A stretch of DNA of 64,000 nt, taken from Oceanimonas smirnovii ATCC BAA-899 (GTDB taxonomy: Bacteria; Pseudomonadota; Gammaproteobacteria; Enterobacterales; Aeromonadaceae). Below the pieces are notes generated by a model that was not told where the DNA came from, made no database searches, and was given only the letters and a program-made list of their open reading frames with translations. Where the stretch lies: contig NZ_KB908468.1 of NCBI RefSeq assembly GCF_000381965.1, forward strand, positions 29,108 to 93,107, written 5' to 3'. The translations under genes and the position numbers were made by a program. This document shows, piece by piece, positions 28,376 to 38,883 of the stretch. How positions within the stretch are numbered: the stretch's first letter is position 1; every line of letters begins with the position of its first letter.

Positions 28376-28921
28376 GAGAGACTCCAATTGGAAGAAAAAA
28401 TGAATACGACAGGTAAAACAGAATTGTATTTCAGAGTGAAAGCGCCCGGTTGTGAAAAGGTCCGGAAACTATCGCCAGTAGCAGGAGAGACGGCTTCATC
28501 CTGAGCCGGAGCTGACGATTGATGATAAGGCCATGGTGTGCTCACAGTCTGACGCTTCATCCTTGGTTTATGTAATTGTTATCGATGATAACTGAAGCGA
28601 TAGCAAAAGTGTAGACGAGATCACAAAAATGCTGAGGTTTTGAAAAGACCTTGATGCAGGTCAAAGTTCGCGTTGAGTGGCAGCATAAGCAGATGTATGA
28701 ATGATGACAAGTTAATGATTTTTAAAATAAATAATTAAAAAGATACAAGGGGAAGGGAGGGCTGTGAATGGTTTATGATACAATCTGAGCGAAATGAGTA
28801 TGCAGAATAATGCGATTTTTGTGTCTGATTGCTTGTAACATTTTCACCGCTGGTTAACAAAAGCAACAGCAGGGCAGGGCAAACACAGGCAGCATGCAGA
28901 ACCACGCCGCCTTTATCATGG
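28376..28921 (-). other. 546-base intergenic region between hexR and pykA
   Basis: No convincing gene is seen. It holds an FNR-like box (28651-28664), a perfect dyad GTTATC-GAT-GATAAC (28578-28592) next to TGTAATT (28571-28577), and an A+T-rich stretch near 28710-28745. A 63-codon ORF overlapping the pykA leader (28369-28560) is probably chance. Confidence 0.5.
28651..28664. promoter_or_regulatory. FNR-like box upstream of pykA
   Basis: TTGAT-GCAG-GTCAA matches TTGAT-N4-ATCAA at 9 of 10 positions, about 275 bases before the pykA start. It is suggestive only. Confidence 0.4.
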
Positions 28922-29773
28922 TTATAGATGAGGGCTGTCAAAGCGGGAGTTTTTAATGCCTTCTTTTACCTTTTTCAGGTTTTCGCGAAAACGGGCACCC
29001 CGGCGCAGAATAAAGCCGGTGGCAAGTACGTCGATCAGTACCATCTGTGCCAGCCGTGACGCCATGGGCAGATAGACGTCTGTGTCTTCCGGCACATCCA
29101 TCGACAGCACCACATTACATTCCCGGGCCAGGGGAGAGTCCTTGGCGGTCAGGCCAATCACCACGGCGTCATTCTGTCTGGCCAGCTGGGCTACTTCCAC
29201 CAGTGCCTTGGTGCGACCAGTATGGGAAATCAGTACCACCACATCGCCTTCGATGCTGGCAATGCAGCTCATGCGCATCATCACCACATCATCAAAGCAT
29301 TGCACCGGCACATTAAAACGAAAGAATTTATTCATGGCATCGTGTGCTACCGCAGAAGACGCGCCCAGCCCAAAAAAAGACAGCTTGCGGGCCTGGGTCA
29401 TGATGTCTACACAGCGGTTGACCGCCTGAGGATCCAGGCTTTGGCGGGCCGAGTCGAGGCAGGCCATGCTGGATTCAAAAATCTTGGCGGTATACGACTC
29501 GGGGCCGTCGTCTTCTTCTACATGACGATTTACATAAGGTGTGCCATTGGCCAGGCTCTGGGCAAGGTGCAGTTTGAAGTCAGGAAAGCCTTTGGTGTCG
29601 AGCCGGCGGCAGAAGCGGTTTACCGTGGGCTCGCTTACGTCGGCCAGCTTGGCCAGAGCGGCAATACTGGAGTGAATGGCGGTCTGGGGAGAAGCCAGAA
29701 TGACTTCGGCTACTTTGCGCTCAGACTTGCTGAAACTGTCGAGATTTTTGGTAATTTTTTCCAATGTATTCAT
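28922..29773 (-). CDS. hexR: HexR, RpiR-family regulator of central carbon metabolism
   Basis: A 283-residue regulator with an N-terminal RpiR helix-turn-helix (LAKLADVSEPTVNRFCRRLDTKGF) and a C-terminal SIS sugar-phosphate domain (LGASSAVAHDAMNKFFRF, LISHTGRTKALVEVAQLA). HexR binds KDPG and controls Entner-Doudoroff and glycolytic genes in gammaproteobacteria. The ATG at 29773 gives the family N-terminus MNTLEKI. The nearby pykA and eda are likely targets. Confidence 0.95.
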   Translation of the reverse strand: MNTLEKITKNLDSFSKSERKVAEVILASPQTAIHSSIAALAKLADVSEPTVNRFCRRLDTKGFPDFKLHLAQSLANGTPYVNRHVEEDDGPESYTAKIFESSMACLDSARQSLDPQAVNRCVDIMTQARKLSFFGLGASSAVAHDAMNKFFRFNVPVQCFDDVVMMRMSCIASIEGDVVVLISHTGRTKALVEVAQLARQNDAVVIGLTAKDSPLARECNVVLSMDVPEDTDVYLPMASRLAQMVLIDVLATGFILRRGARFRENLKKVKEGIKNSRFDSPHL

Positions 29774-29982
29774 CTGAACTTCCGGCTCAGTAAGGCGGGC
29801 GGTGCCCCACCTGAATGACACAAAATATCGATAACCACTATACAGGACAAGGACTCGGCGCGAGAGGCCTGATATACCAAAGTATGATAATTTCAGGCAA
29901 AAATCAGACGGATGCTGAAAAATAAACCAATAAAACTGTAGTTAAACAACAAATGAAATGAATTAACAACACACGATTATAA

Positions 29983-30005
29983 AAAAGCCCCGTCAACCGG
30001 GGCTG
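29983..30005 (-). terminator. Terminator of rimO
   Basis: On the minus strand AGCCCCGG-TTGA-CGGGGCT is followed by six T. Confidence 0.9.
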
Positions 30006-30021
30006 TTATTCACCACTCTTT

Positions 30022-31335
30022 TCAGGCCAGCTCGGCCCAGAGATCGTATTCGTCGGAATGGGTCACGGTGACGGTCACCATATCACCGGGCTTGAGGCTG
30101 GTTTCGCCGTTCAGATAGACCATGCCGTCAATTTCCGGTGCATCGGCGCTGGAGCGACCAATGGCACCTTCTTCGTCCACCTCATCAATCAGCACCTTGA
30201 TGGTTTTGCCCACCTTTTGTGCCAGACGACGAGTAGAAATCTGCTGCTGCAGCGCCATAAAGCGCTCATAGCGTTCCTGTTTAACTTCTTCCGGCACCGG
30301 ATCCGCCAGCTCGTTGGCGCGGGCACCTTCCACCGGGCTGTAGGTAAAGCAACCCACGCGATCCAGCTCGGCCTGTTCAATAAAGTCGAGCAGCATTTGA
30401 AAGTCTTCCTCGGTCTCGCCGGGAAAGCCCACAATAAAGGTGGAGCGAATAGTGAGCTCGGGGCAGATTTCGCGCCAGCGGCGAATACGCTCGAGGGTGC
30501 GCTCTACCGCGCCGGGGCGCTTCATTAACTTGAGAATGCGCGGGCTGGCGTGCTGCAGCGGAATATCCAGATAGGGCAGTATCTTGCCGTCGCGCATCAG
30601 CGGGATCAGATCGTCAACGTGCGGGTAGGGGTACACATAGTGCAGTCGCACCCAGACGCCCATTTTACCCAGCTCTTCACACAGGGCCTGAATATGGGTC
30701 TTGACCGGGGTGCCGCTGGCAAAACCGGTTTTGTGCTTCACGTCTACGCCATAGGCGGAGGTGTCCTGGGAGATCACCAGCAGCTCTTTTACACCGGCAT
30801 CCGCCAGCCGGCCGGCTTCTGCCAGCACATCCCCGATGGGGCGGCTGTCCAGATCGCCGCGCATGGACGGAATAATGCAGAAGGTGCACTTGTGGTTGCA
30901 GCCTTCGGAAATTTTCAGATAGGCATAGTGCTTGGGCGTGAGTTTTACTCCCTGCTCCGGCACCAGGTTCAAAAAGGGGTTGTATTCCGGACGGGGCACA
31001 TAGCGGTGCACATGCTCCAGCACCTGCTCGTAGGAATGAGGGCCGGTAATTTCCAGCACCTTGGGGTGCACTTCACGAATTTGATCTTCCTTGGCACCCA
31101 GGCAACCGGTAACGATGACCTTGCCGTTTTCGTTCAGGGCTTCGCCAATGGCTTCCAGGGATTCCTGAACGGCACTGTCGATAAAACCACAGGTATTGAC
31201 GATCACCATATCGGCATCATCGTAAGAAGGTACTACGTCATAACCTTCGATACGCAGCTGGGTCAGAATACGCTCGGAGTCGACCAGGTTTTTCGGGCAG
31301 CCGAGAGACACAAAGCCAATACGGGGAACAGACAT
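30022..31335 (-). CDS. rimO: Ribosomal protein S12 methylthiotransferase RimO
   Basis: A 437-residue radical-SAM methylthiotransferase that modifies Asp89 of ribosomal protein S12. It has the N-terminal UPF0004 domain with three cluster cysteines (GCPKN, VNTCGF, GCLGA), the radical-SAM motif CNHKCTFC and a C-terminal TRAM domain ([11 protein letters not shown]...). The ATG at 31335 is preferred over a GTG two codons earlier. It stands alone, ending in a terminator. Confidence 0.96.
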   Translation of the reverse strand: MSVPRIGFVSLGCPKNLVDSERILTQLRIEGYDVVPSYDDADMVIVNTCGFIDSAVQESLEAIGEALNENGKVIVTGCLGAKEDQIREVHPKVLEITGPHSYEQVLEHVHRYVPRPEYNPFLNLVPEQGVKLTPKHYAYLKISEGCNHKCTFCIIPSMRGDLDSRPIGDVLAEAGRLADAGVKELLVISQDTSAYGVDVKHKTGFASGTPVKTHIQALCEELGKMGVWVRLHYVYPYPHVDDLIPLMRDGKILPYLDIPLQHASPRILKLMKRPGAVERTLERIRRWREICPELTIRSTFIVGFPGETEEDFQMLLDFIEQAELDRVGCFTYSPVEGARANELADPVPEEVKQERYERFMALQQQISTRRLAQKVGKTIKVLIDEVDEEGAIGRSSADAPEIDGMVYLNGETSLKPGDMVTVTVTHSDEYDLWAELA

Positions 31336-31426
31336 ACTCACTAGATTGGACTCACTTTGAAGTACTGATATAAGAAAGGGCGCATTTTACACGGGAAAGG
31401 GCTGATTAAAAAAGCCCCAATAACAA

Positions 31427-31453
31427 AAACACCCCGGCAGGCCGGGGTGTTTT
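31427..31453 (-). terminator. Terminator of sodB
   Basis: On the minus strand ACACCCCGGCC-TG-CCGGGGTGT is followed by TTTTTG. Confidence 0.9.
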
Positions 31454-31467
31454 GCGCACAAGAAAAC

Positions 31468-32052
31468 TTACTTGGAGAAGTTTTCGGCAGCGAAGTCCCA
31501 GTTAACCAGGGCCCAGAAGGCTTTTACGTAGTCAGGACGCACGTTACGGTAATCGATGTAGTAAGCGTGCTCCCATACGTCACAGGTCAGCAGGGGAGTG
31601 ATGCCGTCTTCGGTCAGCGGGCAGCCGGCGTTGGAGGTGTTTACCAGGCCTACGGTGCCGTCGGCCTTTTTCACCAGCCAGGTCCAGCCGGAGCCGAAGT
31701 TGGTCACGGCAGACTTGGTGAACTCTTCTTTAAAGGCATCGAAAGAGCCGAAAGCGGCCTTGATGGCATCGGCCAGGGCACCGGTAGGCTCGCCGCCACC
31801 GTTGGGAGACAGGCAGTTCCAGTAGAAGGTGTGGTTCCATACCTGAGCGGCGTTGTTGAATACACCACCGGTAGAAGTCTTGATGATGTCTTCCAGAGAC
31901 TTGCCTTCGAACTCGGTGCCCGGAACCAGGTTGTTCAGGTTAACCACATAGGTGTTGTGGTGCTTGCCGTAGTGATATTCCAGGGTTTCCTGGGAGATAT
32001 GCGGTTCCAGGGCGTTCTTGGCATAAGGCAGTGCGGGAAGTTCAAAAGCCAT
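31468..32052 (-). CDS. sodB: Iron superoxide dismutase
   Basis: A 194-residue cytoplasmic Fe-type superoxide dismutase ([19 protein letters not shown]-terminus). Metal ligands are visible: the early His after LEPHIS, the His in QVWNHTFYW, and Asp and His in [12 protein letters not shown]. The ATG at 32052 gives the family N-terminus. In many gammaproteobacteria sodB lies next to grxD, as here (divergent). Confidence 0.97.
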   Translation of the reverse strand: MAFELPALPYAKNALEPHISQETLEYHYGKHHNTYVVNLNNLVPGTEFEGKSLEDIIKTSTGGVFNNAAQVWNHTFYWNCLSPNGGGEPTGALADAIKAAFGSFDAFKEEFTKSAVTNFGSGWTWLVKKADGTVGLVNTSNAGCPLTEDGITPLLTCDVWEHAYYIDYRNVRPDYVKAFWALVNWDFAAENFSK

Positions 32053-32306
32053 GTTCAATTCTCCATTATTATGCGCCGGGTGAACCGGCGAAGACATTGC
32101 TGCTTCTTGCTGATGACAGTGACGACCTCATACAGCTTAGTCGCACACCGCTAAATTGCTGAATAGATTGTAACAGTTTGCCCGCAGGCTAAACAACAAC
32201 AGCTTTTGTGCGGGTAACTGGGCCGGTAATTTATCGGTTCCGGCCCTTGAGACCGGCAGGGGATACAGTAGAATGGAATTTTTACACACTCTGGTCCGAG
32301 GTGGTC

Positions 32307-32645
32307 ATGGACACCATTGAAAAAATCAAATCCCAAATCGGTGAAAACCCCATTCTGCTGTATATGAAGGGCTCTCCCAAGTTTCCCAGCTGTGGTTTTT
32401 CCGCTCAGGCTTCCCAGGCACTGATGAACTGCGGCGAGCCGTTTGCCTATGTGGATATTCTGCAGAATCCGGAAATTCGTGCCGAGCTGCCCAAATACGC
32501 CAACTGGCCCACTTTTCCCCAGCTGTGGGTGGAAGGAGAGCTGATCGGCGGCTGCGACATCATCATTGAGATGTTCCAGCAGGGCGAGCTGCAGACCCTG
32601 ATCAAGGAAACCGCCGCCAAACATCCCAAGCCTGAACAGGCCTGA
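32307..32645 (+). CDS. grxD: Monothiol glutaredoxin 4
   Basis: A 112-residue monothiol glutaredoxin with the CGFS active site (PKFPSCGFSAQ), which carries and transfers 2Fe-2S clusters, often with BolA partners. GNPILLYMKGSP-like strand, TFPQLW and GGCDII glutathione-binding segments are intact. It is divergent from sodB. Confidence 0.97.
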   Translation: MDTIEKIKSQIGENPILLYMKGSPKFPSCGFSAQASQALMNCGEPFAYVDILQNPEIRAELPKYANWPTFPQLWVEGELIGGCDIIIEMFQQGELQTLIKETAAKHPKPEQA

Positions 32646-32691
32646 TTTCAAAAAGCAGGCGCAAGCCTGATCTTTGAAAACTAATGCAGTC

Positions 32692-32717
32692 ATGCCGGCC
32701 CTGAGCCGGCATCTTTT
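32692..32717 (+). terminator. Terminator of grxD
   Basis: ATGCCGGC pairs with GCCGGCAT across CCTGA, then CTTTTT. Confidence 0.9.
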
Positions 32718-32812
32718 TGACTGGCGTCTGGGGGCCGAATGATTTGCCGGAATATCAGGACTCGCCCGGCCCGCCATTTACCAGTCCTGTTTATCAACAC
32801 GGTCATTCCCTC

Positions 32813-33946
32813 ATGGATACAGACATTCTCATTATCGGTGCCGGCTCGGTCGGTATGGCAGCGGGCTTTCATGCGGTTCGCCATGGGGCCCGGGTGATCC
32901 TGCTCGATGAAGGGCATCCGCCCCATGTCTTGGGTTCCCATCATGGCAGCACCCGGCTGACCCGTACCGCCTATGGTGAAGGGGCGGCCTATATTCCGCT
33001 GTTGCTGCGAGCCAGAACCTTGTGGTCCGAGTTGGAGCAACTGAGCGGCGAGCGGGTGTTTGAGCCCACGGGTGTGCTCAATCTCGGGGTTTCCGGCAGT
33101 CCCTTTCTTGCTCAGGTCGAACGTAGTGCCGCTGAGTATGGGCTGGCATTGGAAATGGAAAGCGCGTCCGGCATTGAAGCCCGCTGGCCTGGCTGGCATG
33201 TGCCTGCCGGGGTTACGGGTGGCTTTGAACCCGATGCGGGTGTGCTTTATTGCGAACGGGCGCTGAAGGCCTGGCACCGGCTTGGTACCGAGCGGGGAGC
33301 ACAATTACTTGGCGGGCGCACCGTGATCGGCTTGCGGGCGTTTTCAGGCGGAGTGGAGGCAGAGCTTGCCGACGGTACCCGGCTGACTGCGGCACAAGTG
33401 CTGGTGTGTGCCGGTCAGCGGGTGGCACCCTTGATGGCATCACTGGGGCTGTCGTTGCCGTTACAGCGAGTACGCAAAACCTTTGCCTGGTACCGTGCCG
33501 GGGTCGGGTGTTACGGTCCTGCGGCATTTCCTGGTTTTTCAGCCGATCTTGCTGACGCTATCTACTACGGTTTCCCTGCCCTGAACGGAGAAGGACTCAA
33601 AATAGGGCGGCATGATGCCGGCCAGCCATTGGCACCGGGAGAACCCCTGGCTCCCTTTGGCTTTTTTGAAGAAGACAGAGCGGAGCTGGACGCCTTTGTG
33701 CGGACCTATCTGCCGGAGGTGGGGGAGTGTCTGGAGGGCAAGGTGTGCCACTACATTCGTACGCCGGACGAGCATTTTTTGCTGGACAGACATCCCGAGT
33801 TTGAACAGGTGTTTTATGCCAGTGCCTGTTCAGGGCACGGCTTCAAGTTTGCCGGTGTATTAGGTGAGGTGTTTTCCCACTGGATGCTGGATGGCGAGCC
33901 GGGTTTTGATCTCAGCCCCTTTGCTTTAAGCCGTTTCGGCGCATAA
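32813..33946 (+). CDS. solA: N-methyl-L-tryptophan oxidase / sarcosine oxidase family
   Basis: A 377-residue FAD amine oxidase. The Rossmann motif is ILIIGAGSVGMAAGF, and GSHHGSTRL...AYGEG and the C-terminal SGHGFKFAGVLGE closely follow E. coli SolA. The covalent flavin cysteine is probably the Cys of GKVCHYIRTPDEHF. The ATG at 32813 starts the Rossmann strand; a longer start at 32717 is less likely. Substrate preference among N-methyl amino acids cannot be told from sequence. Confidence 0.9.
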   Translation: MDTDILIIGAGSVGMAAGFHAVRHGARVILLDEGHPPHVLGSHHGSTRLTRTAYGEGAAYIPLLLRARTLWSELEQLSGERVFEPTGVLNLGVSGSPFLAQVERSAAEYGLALEMESASGIEARWPGWHVPAGVTGGFEPDAGVLYCERALKAWHRLGTERGAQLLGGRTVIGLRAFSGGVEAELADGTRLTAAQVLVCAGQRVAPLMASLGLSLPLQRVRKTFAWYRAGVGCYGPAAFPGFSADLADAIYYGFPALNGEGLKIGRHDAGQPLAPGEPLAPFGFFEEDRAELDAFVRTYLPEVGECLEGKVCHYIRTPDEHFLLDRHPEFEQVFYASACSGHGFKFAGVLGEVFSHWMLDGEPGFDLSPFALSRFGA

Positions 33947-33978
33947 AAAAACCGGGGTCTGTGAACCCCGGTTTTTAA
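33945..33978. terminator. Bidirectional terminator between solA and aguA
   Basis: AAACCGGGGT pairs with ACCCCGGTTT across CTGTGA, with A and T runs on the two sides, serving both convergent genes. Confidence 0.92.
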
Positions 33979-33993
33979 TACGTCTGATGGCGT

Positions 33994-35064
33994 TTACACC
34001 GCCGGGATCTGCTGGGTAATGCAGTGAATATTACCGCCACCCAGCAGAATTTCCCGCGCCGGTATGCCCACCACGTCCAGCTCCGGAAAGATTTCCTGCA
34101 GCCGCGCTTTGGCTACTCCATCTGTGCTTGCGTCCAGCAGCGGAAACAGCAGGCGGCCATTGGTGATTAAAAAATTCACGTAAGAAGCCGCCATACGCTC
34201 GCCGGCGGGGCGGGGCACGCCGCTGCCGCTGGCAATGCCGGCGGCTTCTTCTTCGCTGATGTACAGCGGGCCGGGCTGAGGCAGCAGCCATACCTTAAGC
34301 TTGCGGCCTTTGGCGTCGGTGGCCGAGCTTAACACCTCAAAGGCGGCCTGAGTGCGCACATATTGCGGATCCTGCGGGTCTTCGCAACCGTGCAGAATCA
34401 CTTCACCCGGGCGGGCAAAACAGGCCATGTTGTCGATATGACCATCGGTCTCATCCATGTACACCCCTTGATCCAGCCAGATAAAGGTGGTGACCCCAAG
34501 AGTGTTGCGCAGATGCTGCTCTATTTCTTCCTGGCTGAGAGCAGGATTACGGTTGGCGTTGAGCAGGCATTCTTTGGTAGTAAGCAAGGTGCCTTCGCCG
34601 TCCACATGAATGGAGCCGCCTTCCAGCACCAGCGGGCTTTCTATTGCGTCAATGCCATGCTGGGCCAGCATGGCTTGCGCCATGGCCTGATCCTGGTCCC
34701 AGGGTGAGTAAAGTCCGCCCTGGTCACCGCCCCAGGCGTTAAAGCGCCAGTCCAGCCCTTTAATATCGCCCTTGTCGTTTACTACCACAGTGGGGCCCGT
34801 GTCTCTGGCCCAGGCGTCGTCGCTGTCTATTTCCACCAGGGTTACCGCTGCCGGCATGGTAGCGCGTGCCTTATTTATTTCTGCTGCCGGCACTGCCATA
34901 TAAACCGGCGTCACCACAGCGATAGCCTCGGCCAGCCGGGCAAAAGTAGCCTGAGCCGGCGCACCGTGTTCCCGCCAGTTATCGGGCCGGTGCGGCCAGA
35001 TCATCCATACCGCCTGCTGGGGTGCCCACTCGGCAGGCATATAAAAGCCCTTGAGTGCGTCCAT
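33994..35064 (-). CDS. aguA: Agmatine deiminase
   Basis: A 356-residue enzyme that turns agmatine into N-carbamoylputrescine. Guanidino-group-modifying family motifs are visible: [23 protein letters not shown] and the catalytic cysteine in [11 protein letters not shown] near the end. A GGAGG ribosome site lies within aguB, and the ATG overlaps the aguB stop (TGATG). Confidence 0.97.
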   Translation of the reverse strand: MDALKGFYMPAEWAPQQAVWMIWPHRPDNWREHGAPAQATFARLAEAIAVVTPVYMAVPAAEINKARATMPAAVTLVEIDSDDAWARDTGPTVVVNDKGDIKGLDWRFNAWGGDQGGLYSPWDQDQAMAQAMLAQHGIDAIESPLVLEGGSIHVDGEGTLLTTKECLLNANRNPALSQEEIEQHLRNTLGVTTFIWLDQGVYMDETDGHIDNMACFARPGEVILHGCEDPQDPQYVRTQAAFEVLSSATDAKGRKLKVWLLPQPGPLYISEEEAAGIASGSGVPRPAGERMAASYVNFLITNGRLLFPLLDASTDGVAKARLQEIFPELDVVGIPAREILLGGGNIHCITQQIPAV

Positions 35065-35954
35065 CAGCGACCTCCGTGCTGTTTGCCGTCGGAGGTGAGC
35101 AGAGTCTGATACATGGCCGGGCGACGATCCCGGAACAGACCCCAGCTGGCGCGGGTTTTGGCAATTTCGGCCAGGTCAAAGCTGTGTACCAGCACACACT
35201 CGCTGGTTTTATCTGCCTGTTGTACCAGCTCGCCAAACTGATCGGCAATAAAAGAGCTGCCGTAGAAAGTGGTTTCCAGAGCGTCTTCATATTTGCTTTG
35301 CTCGGTGCCGATGCGGTTGGACGCAATCACCGGTACCAGGTTGGCAGCAGCATGGCCCTGCTGAGTACGGGTCCAGTGCAGCTGGCTGTTGATGGTCGGA
35401 TCCTGCGGCTCAGAGCCAATGGCGGTGGGGAAGAAGATAAGTTCAGCCCCCATCAGTGCCAGGCTGCGGGCGGTTTCCGGAAACCACTGATCCCAGCAGA
35501 TGCCCACACCAATTTTGGCATAGCGGGTCTGCCACACCTTGAAACCGGTGTCGCCGGGGGTAAAGAACTGCTTTTCCTGATAGCCGGGGCCATTGGGGAT
35601 ATGAGTTTTGCGATACAGATCCAGCACGGCACCGTCGGCGTCGATCACCACCAATGAGTTGTAATAGGCATTGCCGGCACGCTCAAAAAAGCTCAGCGGC
35701 AGCACCACCTGCAGCTCCCTGGCCAGAGCCTGAAAGTGCTGAATAAGCGGGCTGTTGTCCACTTCCTGAGCCAGAGCGAAGTGCTCCGGGCTTTGATCAA
35801 TGCAGAAGTAAGGGTATTCAAACAGCTCCTGAATAAGAATGATCTGGGCACCCTGGCCGGCCGCATCACGCACCAGTTTTTCGGCACGGGCAATGTTTTC
35901 GTCCCGGTTCCAGCTGCAGGCCATCTGAGTGGCGGCTACGGTTACCATGGTCAT
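35064..35954 (-). CDS. aguB: N-carbamoylputrescine amidase
   Basis: A 296-residue nitrilase-superfamily amidase that makes putrescine from N-carbamoylputrescine. The Glu-Lys-Cys triad is visible: Glu in [11 protein letters not shown], Lys in YRKTHIPN and Cys in [12 protein letters not shown]. It is the first gene of aguBA, with an AGGAG ribosome site, and is divergent from a LysR gene that may control it. Confidence 0.97.
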   Translation of the reverse strand: MTMVTVAATQMACSWNRDENIARAEKLVRDAAGQGAQIILIQELFEYPYFCIDQSPEHFALAQEVDNSPLIQHFQALARELQVVLPLSFFERAGNAYYNSLVVIDADGAVLDLYRKTHIPNGPGYQEKQFFTPGDTGFKVWQTRYAKIGVGICWDQWFPETARSLALMGAELIFFPTAIGSEPQDPTINSQLHWTRTQQGHAAANLVPVIASNRIGTEQSKYEDALETTFYGSSFIADQFGELVQQADKTSECVLVHSFDLAEIAKTRASWGLFRDRRPAMYQTLLTSDGKQHGGR

Positions 35955-36068
35955 ATCGAGGCTCCTAGTATCAGGTCAACAGTTATCAGGTCAAAAGGCC
36001 GGCGTCATTTGCGGCTGCCTGTAGCAATAACGTGGAGTGTGCGGCTTGTTAGCCCATTCAGCAAATGC

Positions 36069-36087
36069 ATAATATAAATTTTATTAT
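36069..36087. promoter_or_regulatory. LysR-type dyad between aguB and the LysR gene
   Basis: The near-perfect A+T-rich dyad ATAATA-N7-TATTAT contains a T-N11-A core and sits 18 bases before the LysR start, between the divergent genes. Confidence 0.5.
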
Positions 36088-36105
36088 TCACAGTATGAAT
36101 GTTGT

Positions 36106-37008
36106 ATGAAGCTGCACCAGCTTGATCTTAACCTGCTGCTGGCCTTTGATGCCCTGATGACCCAGCGCAATGTGACCCGGGCAGCACAGCAGTGCTTTAT
36201 CAGCCAGCCGGCCATGAGCCATGCCCTGAACCGGCTGCGGCGGTTTTTTGCCGATCCGCTGCTGGTGCGCTCGGCCACCGGTATGCAACCCACCCAGCGA
36301 GCGCAGGAGTTACATCAGGCAGTTCGGCGGGCATTGACGCTGCTGGAGCAGGAGCTGGGCCGAAGTGATCATTTTGAACCGGCAACGTCGCGCCGGCGCT
36401 TTGTGATCAGCACCACCGATTATGTGGAGTGCGTGCTGATCCCACCACTGATTAACCGGCTCAAAGCGCTGGCCCCGGGGGTACAAATTGAAATTGAAAT
36501 TCTGCGGGATACCCTGCCCGAAGCCGGTCTGGCTAATGGCGAAGTGGATCTGGTGCTGGGTTTTGATGAATACATGAAGGTTCCGCCTTCGCTGTGCTCA
36601 CAAACCTGGCTGACCGAGCCGCTGGCGGGCATTGTGGCTGTTGATCACGGAACGGTAGGAAAGGCACTTTCTCTTGAGCAGCTCACCACGCTGCCCCATG
36701 TGTTTCATTCGCCGCTGGGTACCCGTGAAGCCGGCATTGATACCTGGCTGGCGGAGCAGGGACTGAAGCGGCAAATTTCGGTGAACAGCCAGAGTTATAT
36801 GTCGGCGGCGGCCATAGTGGCGCAGAGTGATCATCTGCTGGTGCTGCCCAGCAAGGTGGCGGCGTTGCTGGCAGGGGCCTGGCCGCTGAAACAGGTGGCC
36901 CTGCCGCCGGACCTGCCCGCTTATCACCTCAACTGCGTCTGGCACCCGCTGCACGACCGCCAGCCCGCCCTGCAATGGCTGCGGGCGTTACTGCGTTCGC
37001 TGATTTGA
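36106..37008 (+). CDS. LysR-family regulator divergent from aguBA
   Basis: A 300-residue regulator with an N-terminal winged helix (LNLLLAFDALMTQRNVTRAAQQCFISQPAMSHALNRLRR) and a C-terminal periplasmic-binding-like effector domain. The divergent position suggests control of putrescine synthesis by agmatine or a related ligand, but this is inference from position only. Confidence 0.9.
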   Translation: MKLHQLDLNLLLAFDALMTQRNVTRAAQQCFISQPAMSHALNRLRRFFADPLLVRSATGMQPTQRAQELHQAVRRALTLLEQELGRSDHFEPATSRRRFVISTTDYVECVLIPPLINRLKALAPGVQIEIEILRDTLPEAGLANGEVDLVLGFDEYMKVPPSLCSQTWLTEPLAGIVAVDHGTVGKALSLEQLTTLPHVFHSPLGTREAGIDTWLAEQGLKRQISVNSQSYMSAAAIVAQSDHLLVLPSKVAALLAGAWPLKQVALPPDLPAYHLNCVWHPLHDRQPALQWLRALLRSLI

Positions 37009-37036
37009 GCTATTGTCTGCGGAACTTGTGCACCGC

Positions 37037-37176
37037 GAAGCACCAGCAGGGTTACTTCCGCCGACACGCTTCGAGCCCATCCCTGGGGCGCTCGTCACAT
37101 GCCATCCCTGGCATGTGACGGTCGGCTTCAGTAATCCCTGTTGTTGCTTCGGGTAACCTCGGCGTTGTCTGCTTGC
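37037..37176 (-). repeat. 140-bp structured intergenic repeat, copy B
   Basis: The reverse complement aligns over 140 bp with copy A at 17284-17423. The central hairpin keeps its pairing with different bases (CACATGCCA/TGGCATGTG here, AAAATGCCA/TGGCATTTT in copy A). Both inner loops read AGGGA. It lies between convergent genes, as does copy A. Confidence 0.8.
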
Positions 37177-37266
37177 TTTCAATCAGGTTGGGATGAGTTT
37201 TACGAATCCCAACATGTCAGCCGTCGGCTCTGTTGTTCTGCGGGCAATTTAATGGATGCCAGAAAC

Positions 37267-37290
37267 AAAAATGCCGGGTAAAACCCGGCA
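37267..37290 (-). terminator. Terminator of the antiporter gene
   Basis: On the minus strand TGCCGGG-TTTTA-CCCGGCA is followed by five T. Confidence 0.85.
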
Positions 37291-37327
37291 CAACTGATGG
37301 CTGACAGCTTACCGCTGAAAGCTGAGT

Positions 37328-38650
37328 TTACAGCACCATGGCTGCCAGCCAGCCAAAGCCTACCAGCGGAATATTGTAGTGCAGGAAGGTAGGTACTACC
37401 GAGTCCCAGATATGGTCGTGCTGACCGTCGGCATTCAGGCCAGAGGTCGGGCCGAGGGTAGAATCTGACGCCGGCGAGCCCGCATCACCCAGGGCACCGG
37501 CGGTACCGATAATGGCCAGGGTGGCCAGCGGCGAAAAGCCCAGCGAAATGCACAAGGGCACATAAATGGGCGCGATAATCGGAATGGTTGAAAACGATGA
37601 GCCAATGCCCATGGTGATCAGCAGGCCCACCACCAGCATGGCCAGCGCCGCCAGGGCTTTATGATCACCCAGCACATCGGCTACTGCCTGCACCAGCGCA
37701 CCAATGCCGTCGGTGGCCTTGATTACGGCGGCAAAGCCGGCGGCGGAGATCATGATAAAGCCTATCATTGACATCATTTTCACACCCTGGGTAAAGGCGT
37801 CTTGACTTTCCCGGAACTTGATAACCCCGCCCATGGTGAAAATAATAAAGCCCACCATGGCACCCAGAATAATGGAGTCGCTGTACAGCTGCAGGCTGAG
37901 CGCGCTGAGAATGGCGATCACCGCAATAAAAATATGCAGCGGGTTAATCTGAATATGCTCCGGCTCCACCGCAATGATTTTGCTTTCATCGTACTGGCGG
38001 GGTTTGCGGTAGCTGATAAACAGCGCCACCAGCAGACCCAGGAACATGCCTCCCACCGGAATGCCCATGGCCATGGGCAGCATACTTTTGGTTGCTTCCA
38101 CGCCATTTTCCACCAGATTGGCCAGCAGAATATTGTTCAGAAAAATACCGCCAAAGCCTACCGGCAGCATCATATAAGTCGCAGTCAGACCAAAGGTCAG
38201 CACACAGGTCACGGCCCGGCGATCCAGCTGGAGCTGGGCCATTACATGCAGCAGTGGCGGCACCAGAATGGGAATAAAGGCGATATGAATGGGGATCAGG
38301 TTCTGGGACGACACTGCCGCCAGCAGCAGGGCACACAGCAATACCGATTTAATCCAGAGCACCCGGCCCTGACTGGCATTTTGCCCCAGAGCCCGAATGA
38401 TGCGTACCGCCAGCAGATCGGTAATGCCGGAGCGGGAAATGGCCACCGCAAAGGCACCCAGCATGGCATAACTTAATGCAATGGTGGCACCGCCACCCAG
38501 GCCGTCGGCAAAAATCTTGGCGGTGTCGGTCAGTGACAGGCCGCCCACCAGCCCGCCCACCAGGGCACTCAGGGCCAGTGAGATCACCACGTTGATGCGC
38601 AGCAGGCTCAGCACCAGCATCAACGACACGGCGATAACAACGGGATTCAT
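37328..38650 (-). CDS. Na+/H+ antiporter-family (NhaC-like) membrane transporter
   Basis: A 440-residue inner-membrane protein with about 11-12 hydrophobic segments and the family motif [22 protein letters not shown]. It belongs to the Na_H_antiporter (NhaC-like) superfamily, in the group that includes YuiF-like proteins, some of which carry amino acids. Ion or substrate cannot be assigned from sequence. It has an AAAGGAT ribosome site and its own terminator. Confidence 0.85.
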   Translation of the reverse strand: MNPVVIAVSLMLVLSLLRINVVISLALSALVGGLVGGLSLTDTAKIFADGLGGGATIALSYAMLGAFAVAISRSGITDLLAVRIIRALGQNASQGRVLWIKSVLLCALLLAAVSSQNLIPIHIAFIPILVPPLLHVMAQLQLDRRAVTCVLTFGLTATYMMLPVGFGGIFLNNILLANLVENGVEATKSMLPMAMGIPVGGMFLGLLVALFISYRKPRQYDESKIIAVEPEHIQINPLHIFIAVIAILSALSLQLYSDSIILGAMVGFIIFTMGGVIKFRESQDAFTQGVKMMSMIGFIMISAAGFAAVIKATDGIGALVQAVADVLGDHKALAALAMLVVGLLITMGIGSSFSTIPIIAPIYVPLCISLGFSPLATLAIIGTAGALGDAGSPASDSTLGPTSGLNADGQHDHIWDSVVPTFLHYNIPLVGFGWLAAMVL

Positions 38651-38883
38651 GGAATATCCTTTTAGTTCATAACGTCAAACGAAGCGGCTAGTTTGCAAAT
38701 TGAACGGTGAATGTCGAGCATTATTTGCCAAAACAATGGAAAAACCGGATTGTGTGAACTTTATACAAGCGCCACGTTATCGGCGTTTCCGCCCTTGGGT
38801 TTGTGCAACCGCGCCCATATACTGTTGGTTCCGCCGCGATAGATTGATGACTTTTCGCGTGTTAACACAGCAAGGAGATAAAC

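Larger units (their letters stand above)
37009..37327. other. 319-base intergenic region between the LysR gene and the antiporter gene
   Basis: It holds repeat copy B (37037-37176), an 8-bp-arm inverted repeat GTTGGGAT/ATCCCAAC (37187-37213) and the antiporter terminator (37267-37290). No coding sequence is supported; an ORF across the repeat is a by-product of its structure. Confidence 0.6.

Noticed and set aside
28369..28560. 63-codon ORF overlapping the pykA start
   Set aside because: Unfamiliar composition, no ribosome site, overlaps the true start region; best read as untranslated leader.
28571..28592. HexR operator before pykA (TGTAATT then a dyad)
   Set aside because: Only one half of the TGTARTT-N3-AAYTACA-type site is present. 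A similar half site, TGTAGTT, occurs at 29937-29943. Not strong enough to call.
37009..37182. Protein-coding ORF across repeat copy B (and the equivalent across copy A)
   Set aside because: The frames follow the repeat's inverted structure, lack ribosome sites and resemble no protein.
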